NCBI GenBank assembly: GCA_963995525.1
Contig: CAXEFP010000887.1
Coordinates: 1,302,001-1,366,000, forward strand
DNA from: Escarpia spicata
Lineage: Eukaryota; Annelida; Polychaeta; Sabellida; Siboglinidae
Direction of reading: 5' to 3'
Length of the DNA stretch: 64,000 nucleotides
How positions within the stretch are numbered: position 1 is the stretch's first letter; each line of letters opens with the position of its first letter. Under the pieces are notes generated by a model. It ran no database searches. It was not told the DNA's origin and saw only the letters and a list, made by a program, of their open reading frames with translations. Below are positions 14,191 to 30,573 of this stretch, piece after piece. The position numbers and the translations under genes are program-made.

Positions 14191-16844
14191 ACACACATAA
14201 TAAATAGACTGGGAATAAAACATTGTACAACTGACACACATAATACATAGACTGGGAATAAAACATTGTACTACTGACACACATAATACATAGACTGGGA
14301 ATGAAACATTGTACAACTGACACACATAATAAATAGACTGGGAATGAAACATTGTACTACTGACACACATAATAAATAGACTGGGAATGAAACATTGTAC
14401 AAATGACACTCATGATAAATAGACTGGGATTAAAACATTGTACTACTGACACACATAATAAGTAGACTGGGAATAAAACATTGTACAACTGACACACATA
14501 ATACTTAGACTGGGAATAAAACATTGTACTACTGACACACATAATACATAGACTGGGAATGAAACATTGTACAACTGACACACATAATAAATAGACTGGG
14601 AATGAAACATTGTACTACTGACACACATAATAAATAGACTGGGAATGAAACATTGTACTACTAACACACATAATACATAGAGTGGGAATGAAACATTGTA
14701 CAACTGACACACATAATAAATAGACTGGGAATGAAACATTGTACAACTGACACTCATGATAAATAGACTGGGAATGAAACATTGTACTACTGACACACAT
14801 AATAAATAGACTGGGAATAAAACATTGTACTACTGACACTCATGATATATAGACTGCGAATAAAACATTGTACAACTGACACACATAATAAATAGACTGG
14901 GAATAAAACATTGTACTACTGACACACATAATAAATAGACTGGGAATAAAACATTGTACTACTGACACTGATGATAAATAGACTGGGAATAAAACATTGT
15001 ACAACTAACACACATAATAAATAGACTGGGAATAAAACATTGTACAACTGACACACATAATAAATAGACTGGGAATAAAACATTGTACAACTGACACACA
15101 TAATACATAGACTGGGAATAAAACATTGTACTACTGACACACATAATACATAGACTGGGAATGAAACATTGTACAACTGACACACATAATAAATAGACTG
15201 GGAATGAAACATTGTACTACTGACACACATAATAAATAGACTGGGAATGAAACATTGTACAACTGACACACATAATAAATAGACTGGGAATGAAACATTG
15301 TACTACTAACACACATAATACATAGACTGGGAATAAAACATTGTACTACTGACACACATAATACATAGACTGGGAGTAAAACATTGTTCAACTGACACAC
15401 ATAATAAATAGACTGGGAATGAAATATTGTACTACTGACACACATAATAAATAGACTGGGAATGAAACATTGTACTACTGACACACATAATACATAGACT
15501 GGGAATGAAACATTGTACAACTGACACACATAATACATAGACTGGGAATGAAACATTGTACAACTGACACACATAATAAATAGACTGGGAATGAAACATT
15601 GTACAACTGACACACATAATAAATAGACTGGGAATAAAACATTGTACAACTGACACACATAATAAATAGACTGGGAATAAAACATTGTACTACTGACACA
15701 CATAATAAATAGACTGGGAATGAAACATTGTACAACTGACACACATAATAAATAGATTGGGAATAAAACATTGTACTACTGACACACATAATACATAGAC
15801 TGGGAATAAAACATTGTACAACTGACACACATAATAAATAGACTGGGAATAAAACATTGTACTACTGACACTGATGATAAATAGACTGGGAATAAAACAT
15901 TGTACAACTAACACACATAATAAATAGACTGGGAATAAAACATTGTAAAACTGACACACATAATAAATAGACTGGGAATAAAACATTGTACAACTGACAC
16001 ACATAATACATAGACTGGGAATAAAACATTGTACTACTGACACACATAATACATAGACTGGGAATGAAACATTGTACAACTGACACACATAATAAATAGA
16101 CTGGGAATGAAACATTGTACTACTGACACACATAATAAATAGACTGGGAATGAAACATTGTACAACTGACACTCATGATAAATAGACTGGGAATAAAACA
16201 TTGTACTACTGACACACATAATAAGTAGACTGGGAATAAAACATTGTACAACTGACACACATAATACTTAGACTGGGAATAAAACATTGTACTACTGACA
16301 CACATAATACATAGACTGGGAATGAAACATTGTACAACTGACACACATAATAAATAGACTGGGAATGAAACATTGTACTACTGACACACATAATAAATAG
16401 ACTGGGAATGAAACATTGTACTACTAACACACATAATACATAGAGTGGGAATGAAACATTGTACAACTGACACACATAACAAATAGACTGGGAATGAAAC
16501 ATTGTACAACTGACACTCATGATAAATAGACTGGGAATGAAACATTGTACTACTGACACACATAATAAATAGACTGGGAATAAAACATTGTACTACTGAC
16601 ACTCATGATAAATAGACTGCGAATAAAACATTGTACAACTGACACACATAATAAATAGACTGGGAATAAAACATTGTACTACTGACACACATAATACATA
16701 GACTGGGAATAAAACATTGTACTACTGACACTGATGATAAATAGACTGGGAATAAAACATTGTACAACTAACACACATAATAAATAGACTGGGAGTAAAA
16801 CATTGTACAACTGACACACATAATAAATAGACTGGGAATAAAAC
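14191..16844. repeat. 2.65-kb duplicon, partner of 17244-19897
   Basis: About 62 monomers match 17244-19897 at a 71-monomer (3,053-bp) offset. ACACTGATG markers correspond (14965/18018, 15868/18921, 16728/19781), as do GGGAGTAAAAC, AGATTGGG, TTGTAAAAC and CATAACAAATAG. Few differences were seen: GGATTAAAAC near 14427 is GGAATAAAAC in the partner, and GACAAACATAAT near 17931 is private to the partner. The two copies are separated by about 400 bp of ordinary monomers. The segment at 15094-16206 inside this copy is itself a relative of 12729-13841. Confidence 0.82.
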
Positions 16845-17243
16845 ATTGTACTACTGACACACATAATAAATAGACTGGGAATAAAACATTGTACAACTGA
16901 CACACATAATAAATAGACTGGGAATAAAACATTGTACAACTGACACACATAATACATAGACTGGGAATAAAACATTGTACAACTGACACACATAATACAT
17001 AGACTGGGAATGAAACATTGTACAACTGACACACATAATAAATAGACTGGGAATGAAACATTGTACAACTGACACACATAATAAATAGACTGGGAATAAA
17101 ACATTGTACTACTGACACACATAATAAATAGACTGGGAATAAAACATTGTACTACTGACACACATAATAAATAGACTGGGAATAAAACATTGTACTACTG
17201 ACACTGATGATAAATAGACTGGGAATAAAACATTGTACAACTA

Positions 17244-19897
17244 ACACACATAATAAATAGACTGGGAATAAAACATTGTACAACTGACACACATAATACA
17301 TAGACTGGGAATAAAACATTGTACTACTGACACACATAATACATAGACTGGGAATGAAACATTGTACAACTGACACACATAATAAATAGACTGGGAATGA
17401 AACATTGTACTACTGACACACATAATAAATAGACTGGGAATGAAACATTGTACAAATGACACTCATGATAAATAGACTGGGAATAAAACATTGTACTACT
17501 GACACACATAATAAGTAGACTGGGAATAAAACATTGTACAACTGACACACATAATACTTAGACTGGGAATAAAACATTGTACTACTGACACACATAATAC
17601 ATAGACTGGGAATGAAACATTGTACAACTGACACACATAATAAATAGACTGGGAATGAAACATTGTACTACTGACACACATAATAAATAGACTGGGAATG
17701 AAACATTGTACTACTAACACACATAATACATAGAGTGGGAATGAAACATTGTACAACTGACACACATAATAAATAGACTGGGAATGAAACATTGTACAAC
17801 TGACACTCATGATAAATAGACTGGGAATGAAACATTGTACTACTGACACACATAATAAATAGACTGGGAATAAAACATTGTACTACTGACACTCATGATA
17901 TATAGACTGCGAATAAAACATTGTACAACTGACAAACATAATAAATAGACTGGGAATAAAACATTGTACTACTGACACACATAATAAATAGACTGGGAAT
18001 AAAACATTGTACTACTGACACTGATGATAAATAGACTGGGAATAAAACATTGTACAACTAACACACATAATAAATAGACTGGGAATAAAACATTGTACAA
18101 CTGACACACATAATAAATAGACTGGGAATAAAACATTGTACAACTGACACACATAATACATAGACTGGGAATAAAACATTGTACTACTGACACACATAAT
18201 ACATAGACTGGGAATGAAACATTGTACAACTGACACACATAATAAATAGACTGGGAATGAAACATTGTACTACTGACACACATAATAAATAGACTGGGAA
18301 TGAAACATTGTACAACTGACACACATAATAAATAGACTGGGAATGAAACATTGTACTACTAACACACATAATACATAGACTGGGAATAAAACATTGTACT
18401 ACTGACACACATAATACATAGACTGGGAGTAAAACATTGTTCAACTGACACACATAATAAATAGACTGGGAATGAAATATTGTACTACTGACACACATAA
18501 TAAATAGACTGGGAATGAAACATTGTACTACTGACACACATAATACATAGACTGGGAATGAAACATTGTACAACTGACACACATAATACATAGACTGGGA
18601 ATGAAACATTGTACAACTGACACACATAATAAATAGACTGGGAATGAAACATTGTACAACTGACACACATAATAAATAGACTGGGAATAAAACATTGTAC
18701 AACTGACACACATAATAAATAGACTGGGAATAAAACATTGTACTACTGACACACATAATAAATAGACTGGGAATGAAACATTGTACAACTGACACACATA
18801 ATAAATAGATTGGGAATAAAACATTGTACTACTGACACACATAATACATAGACTGGGAATAAAACATTGTACAACTGACACACATAATAAATAGACTGGG
18901 AATAAAACATTGTACTACTGACACTGATGATAAATAGACTGGGAATAAAACATTGTACAACTAACACACATAATAAATAGACTGGGAATAAAACATTGTA
19001 AAACTGACACACATAATAAATAGACTGGGAATAAAACATTGTACAACTGACACACATAATACATAGACTGGGAATAAAACATTGTACTACTGACACACAT
19101 AATACATAGACTGGGAATGAAACATTGTACAACTGACACACATAATAAATAGACTGGGAATGAAACATTGTACTACTGACACACATAATAAATAGACTGG
19201 GAATGAAACATTGTACAACTGACACTCATGATAAATAGACTGGGAATAAAACATTGTACTACTGACACACATAATAAGTAGACTGGGAATAAAACATTGT
19301 ACAACTGACACACATAATACTTAGACTGGGAATAAAACATTGTACTACTGACACACATAATACATAGACTGGGAATGAAACATTGTACAACTGACACACA
19401 TAATAAATAGACTGGGAATGAAACATTGTACTACTGACACACATAATAAATAGACTGGGAATGAAACATTGTACTACTAACACACATAATACATAGAGTG
19501 GGAATGAAACATTGTACAACTGACACACATAACAAATAGACTGGGAATGAAACATTGTACAACTGACACTCATGATAAATAGACTGGGAATGAAACATTG
19601 TACTACTGACACACATAATAAATAGACTGGGAATAAAACATTGTACTACTGACACTCATGATAAATAGACTGCGAATAAAACATTGTACAACTGACACAC
19701 ATAATAAATAGACTGGGAATAAAACATTGTACTACTGACACACATAATACATAGACTGGGAATAAAACATTGTACTACTGACACTGATGATAAATAGACT
19801 GGGAATAAAACATTGTACAACTAACACACATAATAAATAGACTGGGAGTAAAACATTGTACAACTGACACACATAATAAATAGACTGGGAATAAAAC
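17244..19897. repeat. 2.65-kb duplicon, partner of 14191-16844
   Basis: Second member of the 71-monomer-offset pair. It ends where this copy has AACGTTG near 19898 against AACATTG in the partner; that G creates a CpG seen nowhere else that I noticed. Its content is family A cassettes plus the AGATTGGG/TTGTAAAAC stretch. Confidence 0.82.
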
Positions 19898-20038
19898 GTT
19901 GTACAACTGACACACATAATACATAGACTGGGAATAAAACATTGTACTACTGACACACATAATACATAGACTGGGAATGAAACATTGTACAACTGACACA
20001 CATAATAAATAGACTGGGAATGAAACATTGTACTACTG

Positions 20039-23000
20039 ACACACATAATAAATAGACTGGGAATGAAACATTGTACAACTGACACACATAATAAATAGAC
20101 TGGGAATGAAACATTGTACTACTAACACACATAATACATAGACTGGGAATAAAACATTGTACTACTGACACACATAATACATAGACTGGGAGTAAAACAT
20201 TGTTCAACTGACACACATAATAAATAGACTGGGAATGAAATATTGTACTACTGACACACATAATAAATAGACTGGGAATGAAACATTGTACTACTGACAC
20301 ACATAATACATAGACTGGGAATGAAACATTGTACAACTGACACACATAATACATAGACTGGGAATGAAACATTGTACAACTGACACACATAATAAATAGA
20401 CTGGGAATGAAACATTGTACAACTGACACACATAATAAATAGACTGGGAATAAAACATTGTACAACTGACACACATAATAAATAGACTGGGAATAAAACA
20501 TTGTACTACTGACACACATAATAAATAGACTGGGAATGAAACATTTTACAACTGACACACATAATAAATAGATTGGGAATAAAACATTGTACTACTGACA
20601 CACATAATACATAGACTGGGAATAAAACATTGTACAACTGACACACATAATAAATAGACTGGGAATAAAACATTGTACTACTGACACTCATGATAAATAG
20701 ACTGGGAATAAAACATTGTACAACTGACACACATAATAAATAGACTGGGAATAAAACATTGTACAACTGACACACATAATAAATAGACTGGGAATAAAAC
20801 ATTGTACAACTGACACACATAATATATAGACTGGGAATAAAACATTGTACTACTGACACACATAATACATAGACTGGGAATGAAACATTGTACAACTGAC
20901 ACTCATGATAAATAGACTGGGAATGAAACATTGTACTACTGACACACATAATAAATAGACTGGGAATAAAACATTGTACTACTGACACTCATGATAAATA
21001 GACTGGGAATAAAACATTGTACTACTGACACACATAATAAATACACTGGGAATAAAACATTGTACTACTGACACACATAATAAATAGACTGGGAATAAAA
21101 CATTGCACTACTGACACTGATGATAAATAGACTGGGAATAAAACATTGTACAACTAACACACATAATAAATAGACTGGGAATGAAATATTGTACTACTGA
21201 CACACATAATAAATAGACTGGGAATGAAACATTGTACAACTGACACACATAATAAATAGACTGGGAATGAAACATTGTACTACTAACACACATAATACAT
21301 AGACTGGGAATAAAACAATGTACTACTGACACACATAATAAATAGACCGGGAATAAAACATCGTACAACTGACACACATAATAAATAGACTGAGAATAAA
21401 ACATTGTACAACTGACACACATAATAAATAGACTGGGAATAAAACATTGTACAACTGACACACATAATAAACAGACTGGGAATAAAACATTGTACTACTG
21501 ACACACATAATACATAGACTGGGAATAAAACATTGTTCAACTGACACACATAATAAATAGACTGGGAATGAAATATTGTACTACTGACACACATAATAAA
21601 TAGACTGGGAATGAAACATTGTACTACTGACACACATAATACATAGACTGGGAATGAAACATTGTACAACTGACACACATAATACATAGACTGGGAATGA
21701 AACATTGTACAACTGACACACATAATAAATAGACTGGGAATGAAACATTGTACAACTGACACACATAATAAATAGACTGGGAATAGAACATTGTACAACT
21801 GACACACATAATAAATAGACTGGGAATAAAACATTGTACAACTAACACACATAATAAATAGACTGGGAATAAAACATTGTACAACTGACACACATAATAA
21901 ATAGACTGGGAATAAAACATTGTACAACTGACACACATAATACATAGACTGGGAATAAAACATTGTACTACTGACACACATAATACATAGACTGGGAATG
22001 AAACATTGTACAACTGACACACATAATAAATAGACTGGGAATGAAACATTGTACAACTGACACACATAATAAATAGACTGGGAATGAAACATTGTACTAC
22101 TATCACACATAATAAATAGACTGGGAATGAAACATTGTACTACTAACACACATAATACATAGACTGGGAATAAAACATTGTACTACTGACACACATAATA
22201 AATAGACTGGGAATAAAACATCGTACAACTGACACACATAATAAATAGAATGGGAATAAAACATTGTACAACTGACACACATAATAAATAGACTGGGAAT
22301 AAAACATTGTACAACTGACACACATAATAAACAGACTGGGAATAAAACATTGTACTACTGACACACATAATACATAGACTGGGAATGAAACATTGTACAA
22401 CTGACACACATAATAAATAGACTGGGAATGAAACATTGTACAACTGACACACATAATAAATAGACTGGGAATAAAACATTGTACAACTGACACACATAAT
22501 AAATTGACTGGGAATAAAACATTGTACTACTGACACACATAATAAATAGACTGGGAATGAAACATTGTACAACTGACACACATAATAAATAGACTGGGAA
22601 TAAAACATTGTACTACTGACACACATAATACATAGACTGGGAATAAAACATTGTACAACTGACACACATAATAAATAGACTGGGAATAAAACATTGTACT
22701 ACTGACACTCATGATAAATAGACTGGGAATAAAACATTGAACAACTGACACACATAATAAATAGACTGGGAATAAAACATTGTACAACTGACACACATAA
22801 TAAATAGACTGGGAATAAAACATTGTACAACTGACACACATAATATATAGACTGGGAATAAAACATTGTACTACTGACACACATAATACATAGACTGGGA
22901 ATGAAACATTGTACAACTGACACTCATGATAAATAGACTGGGAATGAAACATTGTACTACTGACACACATAATAAATAGACTGGGAATGAAACATTGTAC

Positions 23001-23220
23001 TACTGACACTCATGATAAATAGACTGGGAATAAAACATTGTACTACTGACACACATAATAAATAGACTGGGAATAAAACATTGTACTACTGACACACATA
23101 ATAAATAGACTGGGAATAAAACATTGTACTACTGACACTGATGATAAATAGACTGGGAATAAAATATTGTACAACTAACACACATAATAAATAGACTGGG
23201 AATAAAACATTGTACAACTG
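20039..23220. repeat. 3.2-kb mosaic duplicon, partner of 24425-27434
   Basis: Two collinear blocks match the partner. Bases 20039-22059 match 24425-26445 (102-monomer offset), and 22232-23220 match 26446-27434 (98-monomer offset). The four monomers 22060-22231 (172 bp) are present here and absent from the partner. Shared marks include ACATTTTACAAC, AGATTGGG, ATATAG, TTGCAC, ACACTGATG, ACCGGG, GAATAGAAC (about 21784 and 26170), AGAATGGG, AAATTGACTGGG and TTGAACAACTG. A family B core is flanked by A-like pieces. Confidence 0.82.
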
Positions 23221-25327
23221 ACACACATAATAAATAGACTGGGAATGAAACATTGTACAACTGACACACATAATAAATAGACTGGGAATGAAACATTGTA
23301 CTACTAACACACATAATACATAGACTGGGAATAAAACATTGTACTACTGACACACATAATACATAGACTGGGAGTAAAACATTGTTCAACTGACACACAT
23401 AATAAATAGACTGGGAATGAAATATTGTACTACTGACACACATAATAAATAGACTGGGAATGAAACATTGTACTACTGACACACATAATACATAGACTGG
23501 GAATGAAACATTGTACAACTGACACACATAATACATAGACTGGGAATGAAACATTGTACAACTGACACACATAATAAATAGACTGGGAATGAAACATTGT
23601 ACAACTGACACACATAATAAATAGACTGGGAATAAAACATTGTACAACTGACACACATAATAAATAGACTGGGAATAAAACATTGTACTACTGACACACA
23701 TAATAAATAGACTGGGAATGAAACATTTTACAACTGACACACATAATAAATAGATTGGGAATAAAACATTGTACTACTGACACACATAATACATAGACTG
23801 GGAATAAAACATTGTACAACTGACACACATAATAAATAGACTGGGAATAAAACATTGTACTACTGACACTCATGATAAATAGACTGGGAATAAAACATTG
23901 TACAACTGACACACATAATAAATAGACTGGGAATAAAACATTGTACAACTGACACACATAATAAATAGACTGGGAATAAAACATTGTACAACTGACACAC
24001 ATAATACATAGACTGGGAATAAAACATTGTACTACTGACACACATAATACATAGACTGGGAATGAAACATTGTACAACTGACACTCATGATAAATAGACT
24101 GGGAATGAAACATTGTACAACTGACACTCATGATAAATAGACTGGGAATGAAACATTGTACTACTGACACACATAATAAATAGACTGGGAATGAAACATT
24201 GTACTACTGACACTCATGATAAATAGACTGGGAATAAAACATTGTACTACTGACACACATAATAAATAGACTGGGAATAAAACATTGTACTACTGACACA
24301 CATAATAAATAGACTGGGAATAAAACATTGTACTACTGACACTGATGATAAATAGACTGGGAATAAAATATTGTACAACTAACACACATAATAAATAGAC
24401 TGGGAATAAAACATTGTACAACTGACACACATAATAAATAGACTGGGAATGAAACATTGTACAACTGACACACATAATAAATAGACTGGGAATGAAACAT
24501 TGTACTACTAACACACATAATACATAGACTGGGAATAAAACATTGTACTACTGACACACATAATACATAGACTGGGAGTAAAACATTGTTCAACTGACAC
24601 ACATAATAAATAGACTGGGAATGAAATATTGTACTACTGACACACATAATAAATAGACTGGGAATGAAACATTGTACTACTGACACACATAATACATAGA
24701 CTGGGAATGAAACATTGTACAACTGACACACATAATACATAGACTGGGAATGAAACATTGTACAACTGACACACATAATAAATAGACTGGGAATGAAACA
24801 TTGTACAACTGACACACATAATAAATAGACTGGGAATAAAACATTGTACAACTGACACACATAATAAATAGACTGGGAATAAAACATTGTACTACTGACA
24901 CACATAATAAATAGACTGGGAATGAAACATTTTACAACTGACACACATAATAAATAGATTGGGAATAAAACATTGTACTACTGACACACATAATACATAG
25001 ACTGGGAATAAAACATTGTACAACTGACACACATAATAAATAGACTGGGAATAAAACATTGTACTACTGACACTCATGATAAATAGACTGGGAATAAAAC
25101 ATTGTACAACTGACACACATAATAAATAGACTGGGAATAAAACATTGTACAACTGACACACATAATAAATAGACTGGGAATAAAACATTGTACAACTGAC
25201 ACACATAATATATAGACTGGGAATAAAACATTGTACTACTGACACACATAATACATAGACTGGGAATGAAACATTGTACAACTGACACTCATGATAAATA
25301 GACTGGGAATGAAACATTGTACTACTG
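22920..25327. repeat. 28-monomer tandem duplication (1,204-bp units)
   Basis: Units 22920-24123 and 24124-25327 share marker order, including GGGAGTAAAAC/TTGTTC, ACATTTTACAAC (about 23726 and 24930), AGATTGGG and an ACACTGATG monomer with AAAATATTG (23135 and 24339). Differences seen: ATATAG at 25199 against ACATAG at 23995, and A against T at position 39 in the last monomer. It has the same length as the duplication at 7569-9976 but different contents. Confidence 0.83.
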
Positions 25328-27434
25328 ACACACATAATAAATAGACTGGGAATAAAACATTGTACTACTGACACTCATGATAAATAGACTGGGAATAAAA
25401 CATTGTACTACTGACACACATAATAAATAGACTGGGAATAAAACATTGTACTACTGACACACATAATAAATAGACTGGGAATAAAACATTGCACTACTGA
25501 CACTGATGATAAATAGACTGGGAATAAAACATTGTACAACTAACACACATAATAAATAGACTGGGAATGAAATATTGTACTACTGACACACATAATAAAT
25601 AGACTGGGAATGAAACATTGTACAACTGACACACATAATAAATAGACTGGGAATGAAACATTGTACTACTAACACACATAATACATAGACTGGGAATAAA
25701 ACATTGTACTACTGACACACATAATAAATAGACCGGGAATAAAACATCGTACAACTGACACACATAATAAATAGACTGAGAATAAAACATTGTACAACTG
25801 ACACACATAATAAATAGACTGGGAATAAAACATTGTACAACTGACACACATAATAAACAGACTGGGAATAAAACATTGTACTACTGACACACATAATACA
25901 TAGACTGGGAATAAAACATTGTTCAACTGACACACATAATAAATAGACTGGGAATGAAATATTGTACTACTGACACACATAATAAATAGACTGGGAATGA
26001 AACATTGTACTACTGACACACATAATACATAGACTGGGAATGAAACATTGTACAACTGACACACATAATACATAGACTGGGAATGAAACATTGTACAACT
26101 GACACACATAATAAATAGACTGGGAATGAAACATTGTACAACTGACACACATAATAAATAGACTGGGAATAGAACATTGTACAACTGACACACATAATAA
26201 ATAGACTGGGAATAAAACATTGTACAACTAACACACATAATAAATAGACTGGGAATAAAACATTGTACAACTGACACACATAATAAATAGACTGGGAATA
26301 AAACATTGTACAACTGACACACATAATACATAGACTGGGAATAAAACATTGTACTACTGACACACATAATACATAGACTGGGAATGAAACATTGTACAAC
26401 TGACACACATAATAAATAGACTGGGAATGAAACATTGTACAACTGACACACATAATAAATAGAATGGGAATAAAACATTGTACAACTGACACACATAATA
26501 AATAGACTGGGAATAAAACATTGTACAACTGACACACATAATAAACAGACTGGGAATAAAACATTGTACTACTGACACACATAATACATAGACTGGGAAT
26601 GAAACATTGTACAACTGACACACATAATAAATAGACTGGGAATGAAACATTGTACAACTGACACACATAATAAATAGACTGGGAATAAAACATTGTACAA
26701 CTGACACACATAATAAATTGACTGGGAATAAAACATTGTACTACTGACACACATAATAAATAGACTGGGAATGAAACATTGTACAACTGACACACATAAT
26801 AAATAGACTGGGAATAAAACATTGTACTACTGACACACATAATACATAGACTGGGAATAAAACATTGTACAACTGACACACATAATAAATAGACTGGGAA
26901 TAAAACATTGTACTACTGACACTCATGATAAATAGACTGGGAATAAAACATTGAACAACTGACACACATAATAAATAGACTGGGAATAAAACATTGTACA
27001 ACTGACACACATAACAAATAGACTGGGAATAAAACATTGTACAACTGACACACATAATATATAGACTGGGAATAAAACATTGTACTACTGACACACATAA
27101 TACATAGACTGGGAATGAAACATTGTACAACTGACACTCATGATAAATAGACTGGGAATGAAACATTGTACTACTGACACACATAATAAATAGACTGGGA
27201 ATAAAACATTGTACTACTGACACTCATGATAAATAGACTGGGAATAAAACATTGTACTACTGACACACATAATAAATAGACTGGGAATAAAACATTGTAC
27301 TACTGACACACATAATAAATAGACTGGGAATAAAACATTGTACTACTGACACTGATGATAAATAGACTGGGAATAAAATATTGTACAACTAACACACATA
27401 ATAAATAGACTGGGAATAAAACATTGTACAACTG
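24425..27434. repeat. 3.0-kb mosaic duplicon, partner of 20039-23220
   Basis: Second copy of the mosaic block, lacking four monomers relative to the first at the junction between 26445 and 26446. It carries a private CATAACAAATAG near 27012. The left part overlaps the second unit of the 22920-25327 tandem duplication, so this copy was probably completed or reshaped by that later exchange. Confidence 0.8.
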
Positions 27435-27864
27435 ACACACATAATAAATAGACTGGGAATAAAACATTGTACAACTGACACACATAATACATAGACTGGG
27501 AATAAAACATTGTACTACTGACACACATAATACATAGACTGGGAATTAAACATTGTACTACTGACACACATAATAAATAGACTGGGAATAAAACATTGTA
27601 CTACTGACACACATAATAAATAGACCGGGAATAAAACATCGTACAACTGACACACATAATAAATAGACTGAGAATAAAACATTGTACAACTGACACACAT
27701 AATAAATAGACTGGGAATGAAACATTGTACAACTGACACTCATGATAAATAGACTGGGAATGAAACATTGTACTACTGACACACATAATAAATAGACTGG
27801 GAATAAAACATTGTACTACTGACACTCATGATAAATAGACTGGGAATAAAACATTGTACTACTG

Positions 27865-30529
27865 ACACACATAATAAATAGACTGGGAATAAAACATTGT
27901 ACTACTGACACACATAATAAATAGACTGGGAATAAAACATTGCACTACTGACACTGATGATAAATAAACTGGGAATAAAACATTGTACAACTAACACACA
28001 TAATAAATAGACTGGGAATGAAATATTGTACTACTGACACACATAATAAATAGACTGGGAATGAAACATTGTACAACTGACACACATAATAAATAGACTG
28101 GGAATGAAACATTGTACTACTAACACACATAATACATAGACTGGGAATAAAACATTGTACTACTGACACACATAATAAATAGACCGGGAATAAAACATCG
28201 TACAACTGACACACATAATAAATAGACTGAGAATAAAACATTGTACAACTGACACACATAATAAATAGACTGGGAATAAAACATTGTACAACTGACACAC
28301 ATAATAAACAGACTGGGAATAAAACATTGTACTACTGACACACATAATACATAGACTGGGAATAAAACATTGTTCAACTGACACACATAATAAATAGACT
28401 GGGAATGAAATATTGTACTACTGACACACATAATAAATAGACTGGGAATGAAACATTGTACTACTGACACACATAATACATAGACTGGGAATGAAACATT
28501 GTACAACTGACACACATAATACATAGACTGGGAATGAAACATTGTACAACTGACACACATAATAAATAGACTGGGAATGAAACATTGTACAACTGACACA
28601 CATAATAAATAGACTGGGAATAAAACATTGTACAACTGACACACATAATAAATAGACTGGGAATAAAACATTGTACAACTGACACACATAATAAACAGAC
28701 TGGGAATAAAACATTGTACTACTGACACACATAATACATAGACTGGGATTAAAACATTGTACAACTGACACACATAATAAATAGACTGGGAATGAAATAT
28801 TGTACTACTGACACACATAATAAATAGACTGGGAATGAAACATTGTACTACTGACACACATAATACATAGACTGGGAATGAAACATTGTACAACTGACAC
28901 ACATAATACATAGACTGGGAATGAAACATTGTACAACTGACACACATAATAAATAGACTGGGAATTAAACATTGTACAACTGACACACATAATAAATAGA
29001 CTGGGAATAAAACATTGTACAACTGACACACATAATAAATAGACTGGGAATAAAACATTGTACAACTAACACACATAATAAATAGACTGGGAATAAAACA
29101 TTGTACAACTGACACACATAATAAATAGACTGGGAATAAAACATTGTACAACTGACACACATAATACATAGACTGGGAATAAAACATTGTACTACTGACA
29201 CACATAATACATAGACTGGGAATGAAACATTGTACTACTGACACACATAATAAATAGACTGGGAATGAAACATTGTACAACTGACACACATAATAAATAG
29301 ACTGGGAATAAAACATTGTACTACTGACACACATAATAAATAGACTGGGAATAAAACATTGTACTACTGACACACATAATAAATAGACTGGGAATAAAAC
29401 ATTGTACTACTGACACTGATGATAAATAGACTGGGAATAAAACATTGTATAACTAACACACATAATAAATAGACTGGGAATAAAACATTGTACAACTGAC
29501 ACACATAATAAATAGACTGGGAATAAAACATTGTACAACTGACACACATAATACATAGACTGGGAATAAAACATTGTACTACTGACACACATAATACATA
29601 GACTGGGAATGAAACATTGTACAACTGACACACATAATAAATAGACTGGGAATGAAACATTGTACTACTGACACACATAATAAATAGACTGGGAATGAAA
29701 CATTGTACAACTGACACTCATGATAAATAGACTGGGAATAAAACATTGTACCACTGACACACATAATAAGTAGACTGGGAATAAAACATTGTACAACTGA
29801 CACACATAATACTTAGACTGGGAATAAAACATTGTACTACTGACACACATAATACATAGACTGGGAATGAAACATTGTACAACTGACACACATAATAAAT
29901 AGACTGGGAATGAAACATTGTACTACTGACACACATAATAAATAGACTGGGAATGAAACATTGTACTACTAACACACATAATACATAGAGTGGGAATGAA
30001 ACATTGTACAACTGACACACATAATAAATAGACTGGGAATGAAACATTGTACAACTGACACTCATGATAAATAGACTGGGAATGAAACATTGTACTACTG
30101 ACACACATAATAAATAGACTGGGAATAAAACATTGTACTACTGACACTCATGATATATAGACTGCGAATAAAACATTGTACAACTGACACACATAATAAA
30201 TAGACTGGGAATAAAACATTGTACTACTGACACACATAATAAATAGACTGGGAATAAAACATTGTACTACTGACACTGATGATAAATAGACTGGGAATAA
30301 AACATTGTACAACTAACACACATAATAAATAGACTGGGAATAAAACATTGTACAACTGACACACATAATAAATAGACTGGGAATAAAACATTGTACAACT
30401 GACACACATAATACATAGACTGGGAATAAAACATTGTACTACTGACACACATAATACATAGACTGGGAATGAAACATTGTACAACTGACACACATAATAA
30501 ATAGACTGGGAATGAAACATTGTACTACT
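27865..30529. repeat. 2.67-kb duplicon, partner of 31821-34485
   Basis: Sixty-two monomers match at a 92-monomer (3,956-bp) offset, spanning one family B block and one family A cassette. Corresponding markers include TTGCAC, ACACTGATG (27951/31907, 29413/33369, 30273/34229), GGATTAAAAC (28747/32703), ACACTGATG monomers with TTGTATAAC (29413/33369), AAGTAG, ACTTAG and AGAGTGGG. Differences seen: AAATAAACTGGG near 27966, GAATTAAAC near 28965, TACCACTG near 29750 and one A27/G27 swap at 28884/32840. Confidence 0.83.
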
Positions 30530-30573
30530 GACACACATAATAAATAGACTGGGAATGAAACATTGTACAACTG

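Noticed and set aside
22060..22231. Mobile element insertion explaining the 172-bp difference
   Set aside because: The extra DNA consists of four ordinary 43-bp monomers, with no terminal repeats or target-site duplication.
28120..29373. A 417-codon minus-strand reading frame, and similar ones at 32076-33329, 36634-37887 and 39512-40768, as repeat-protein genes
   Set aside because: They follow from a 43-bp monomer without minus-strand stops. They overlap equally open frames in other phases, and those I checked start with GTG. They end at common marker substitutions and show no codon-position bias in the changes.
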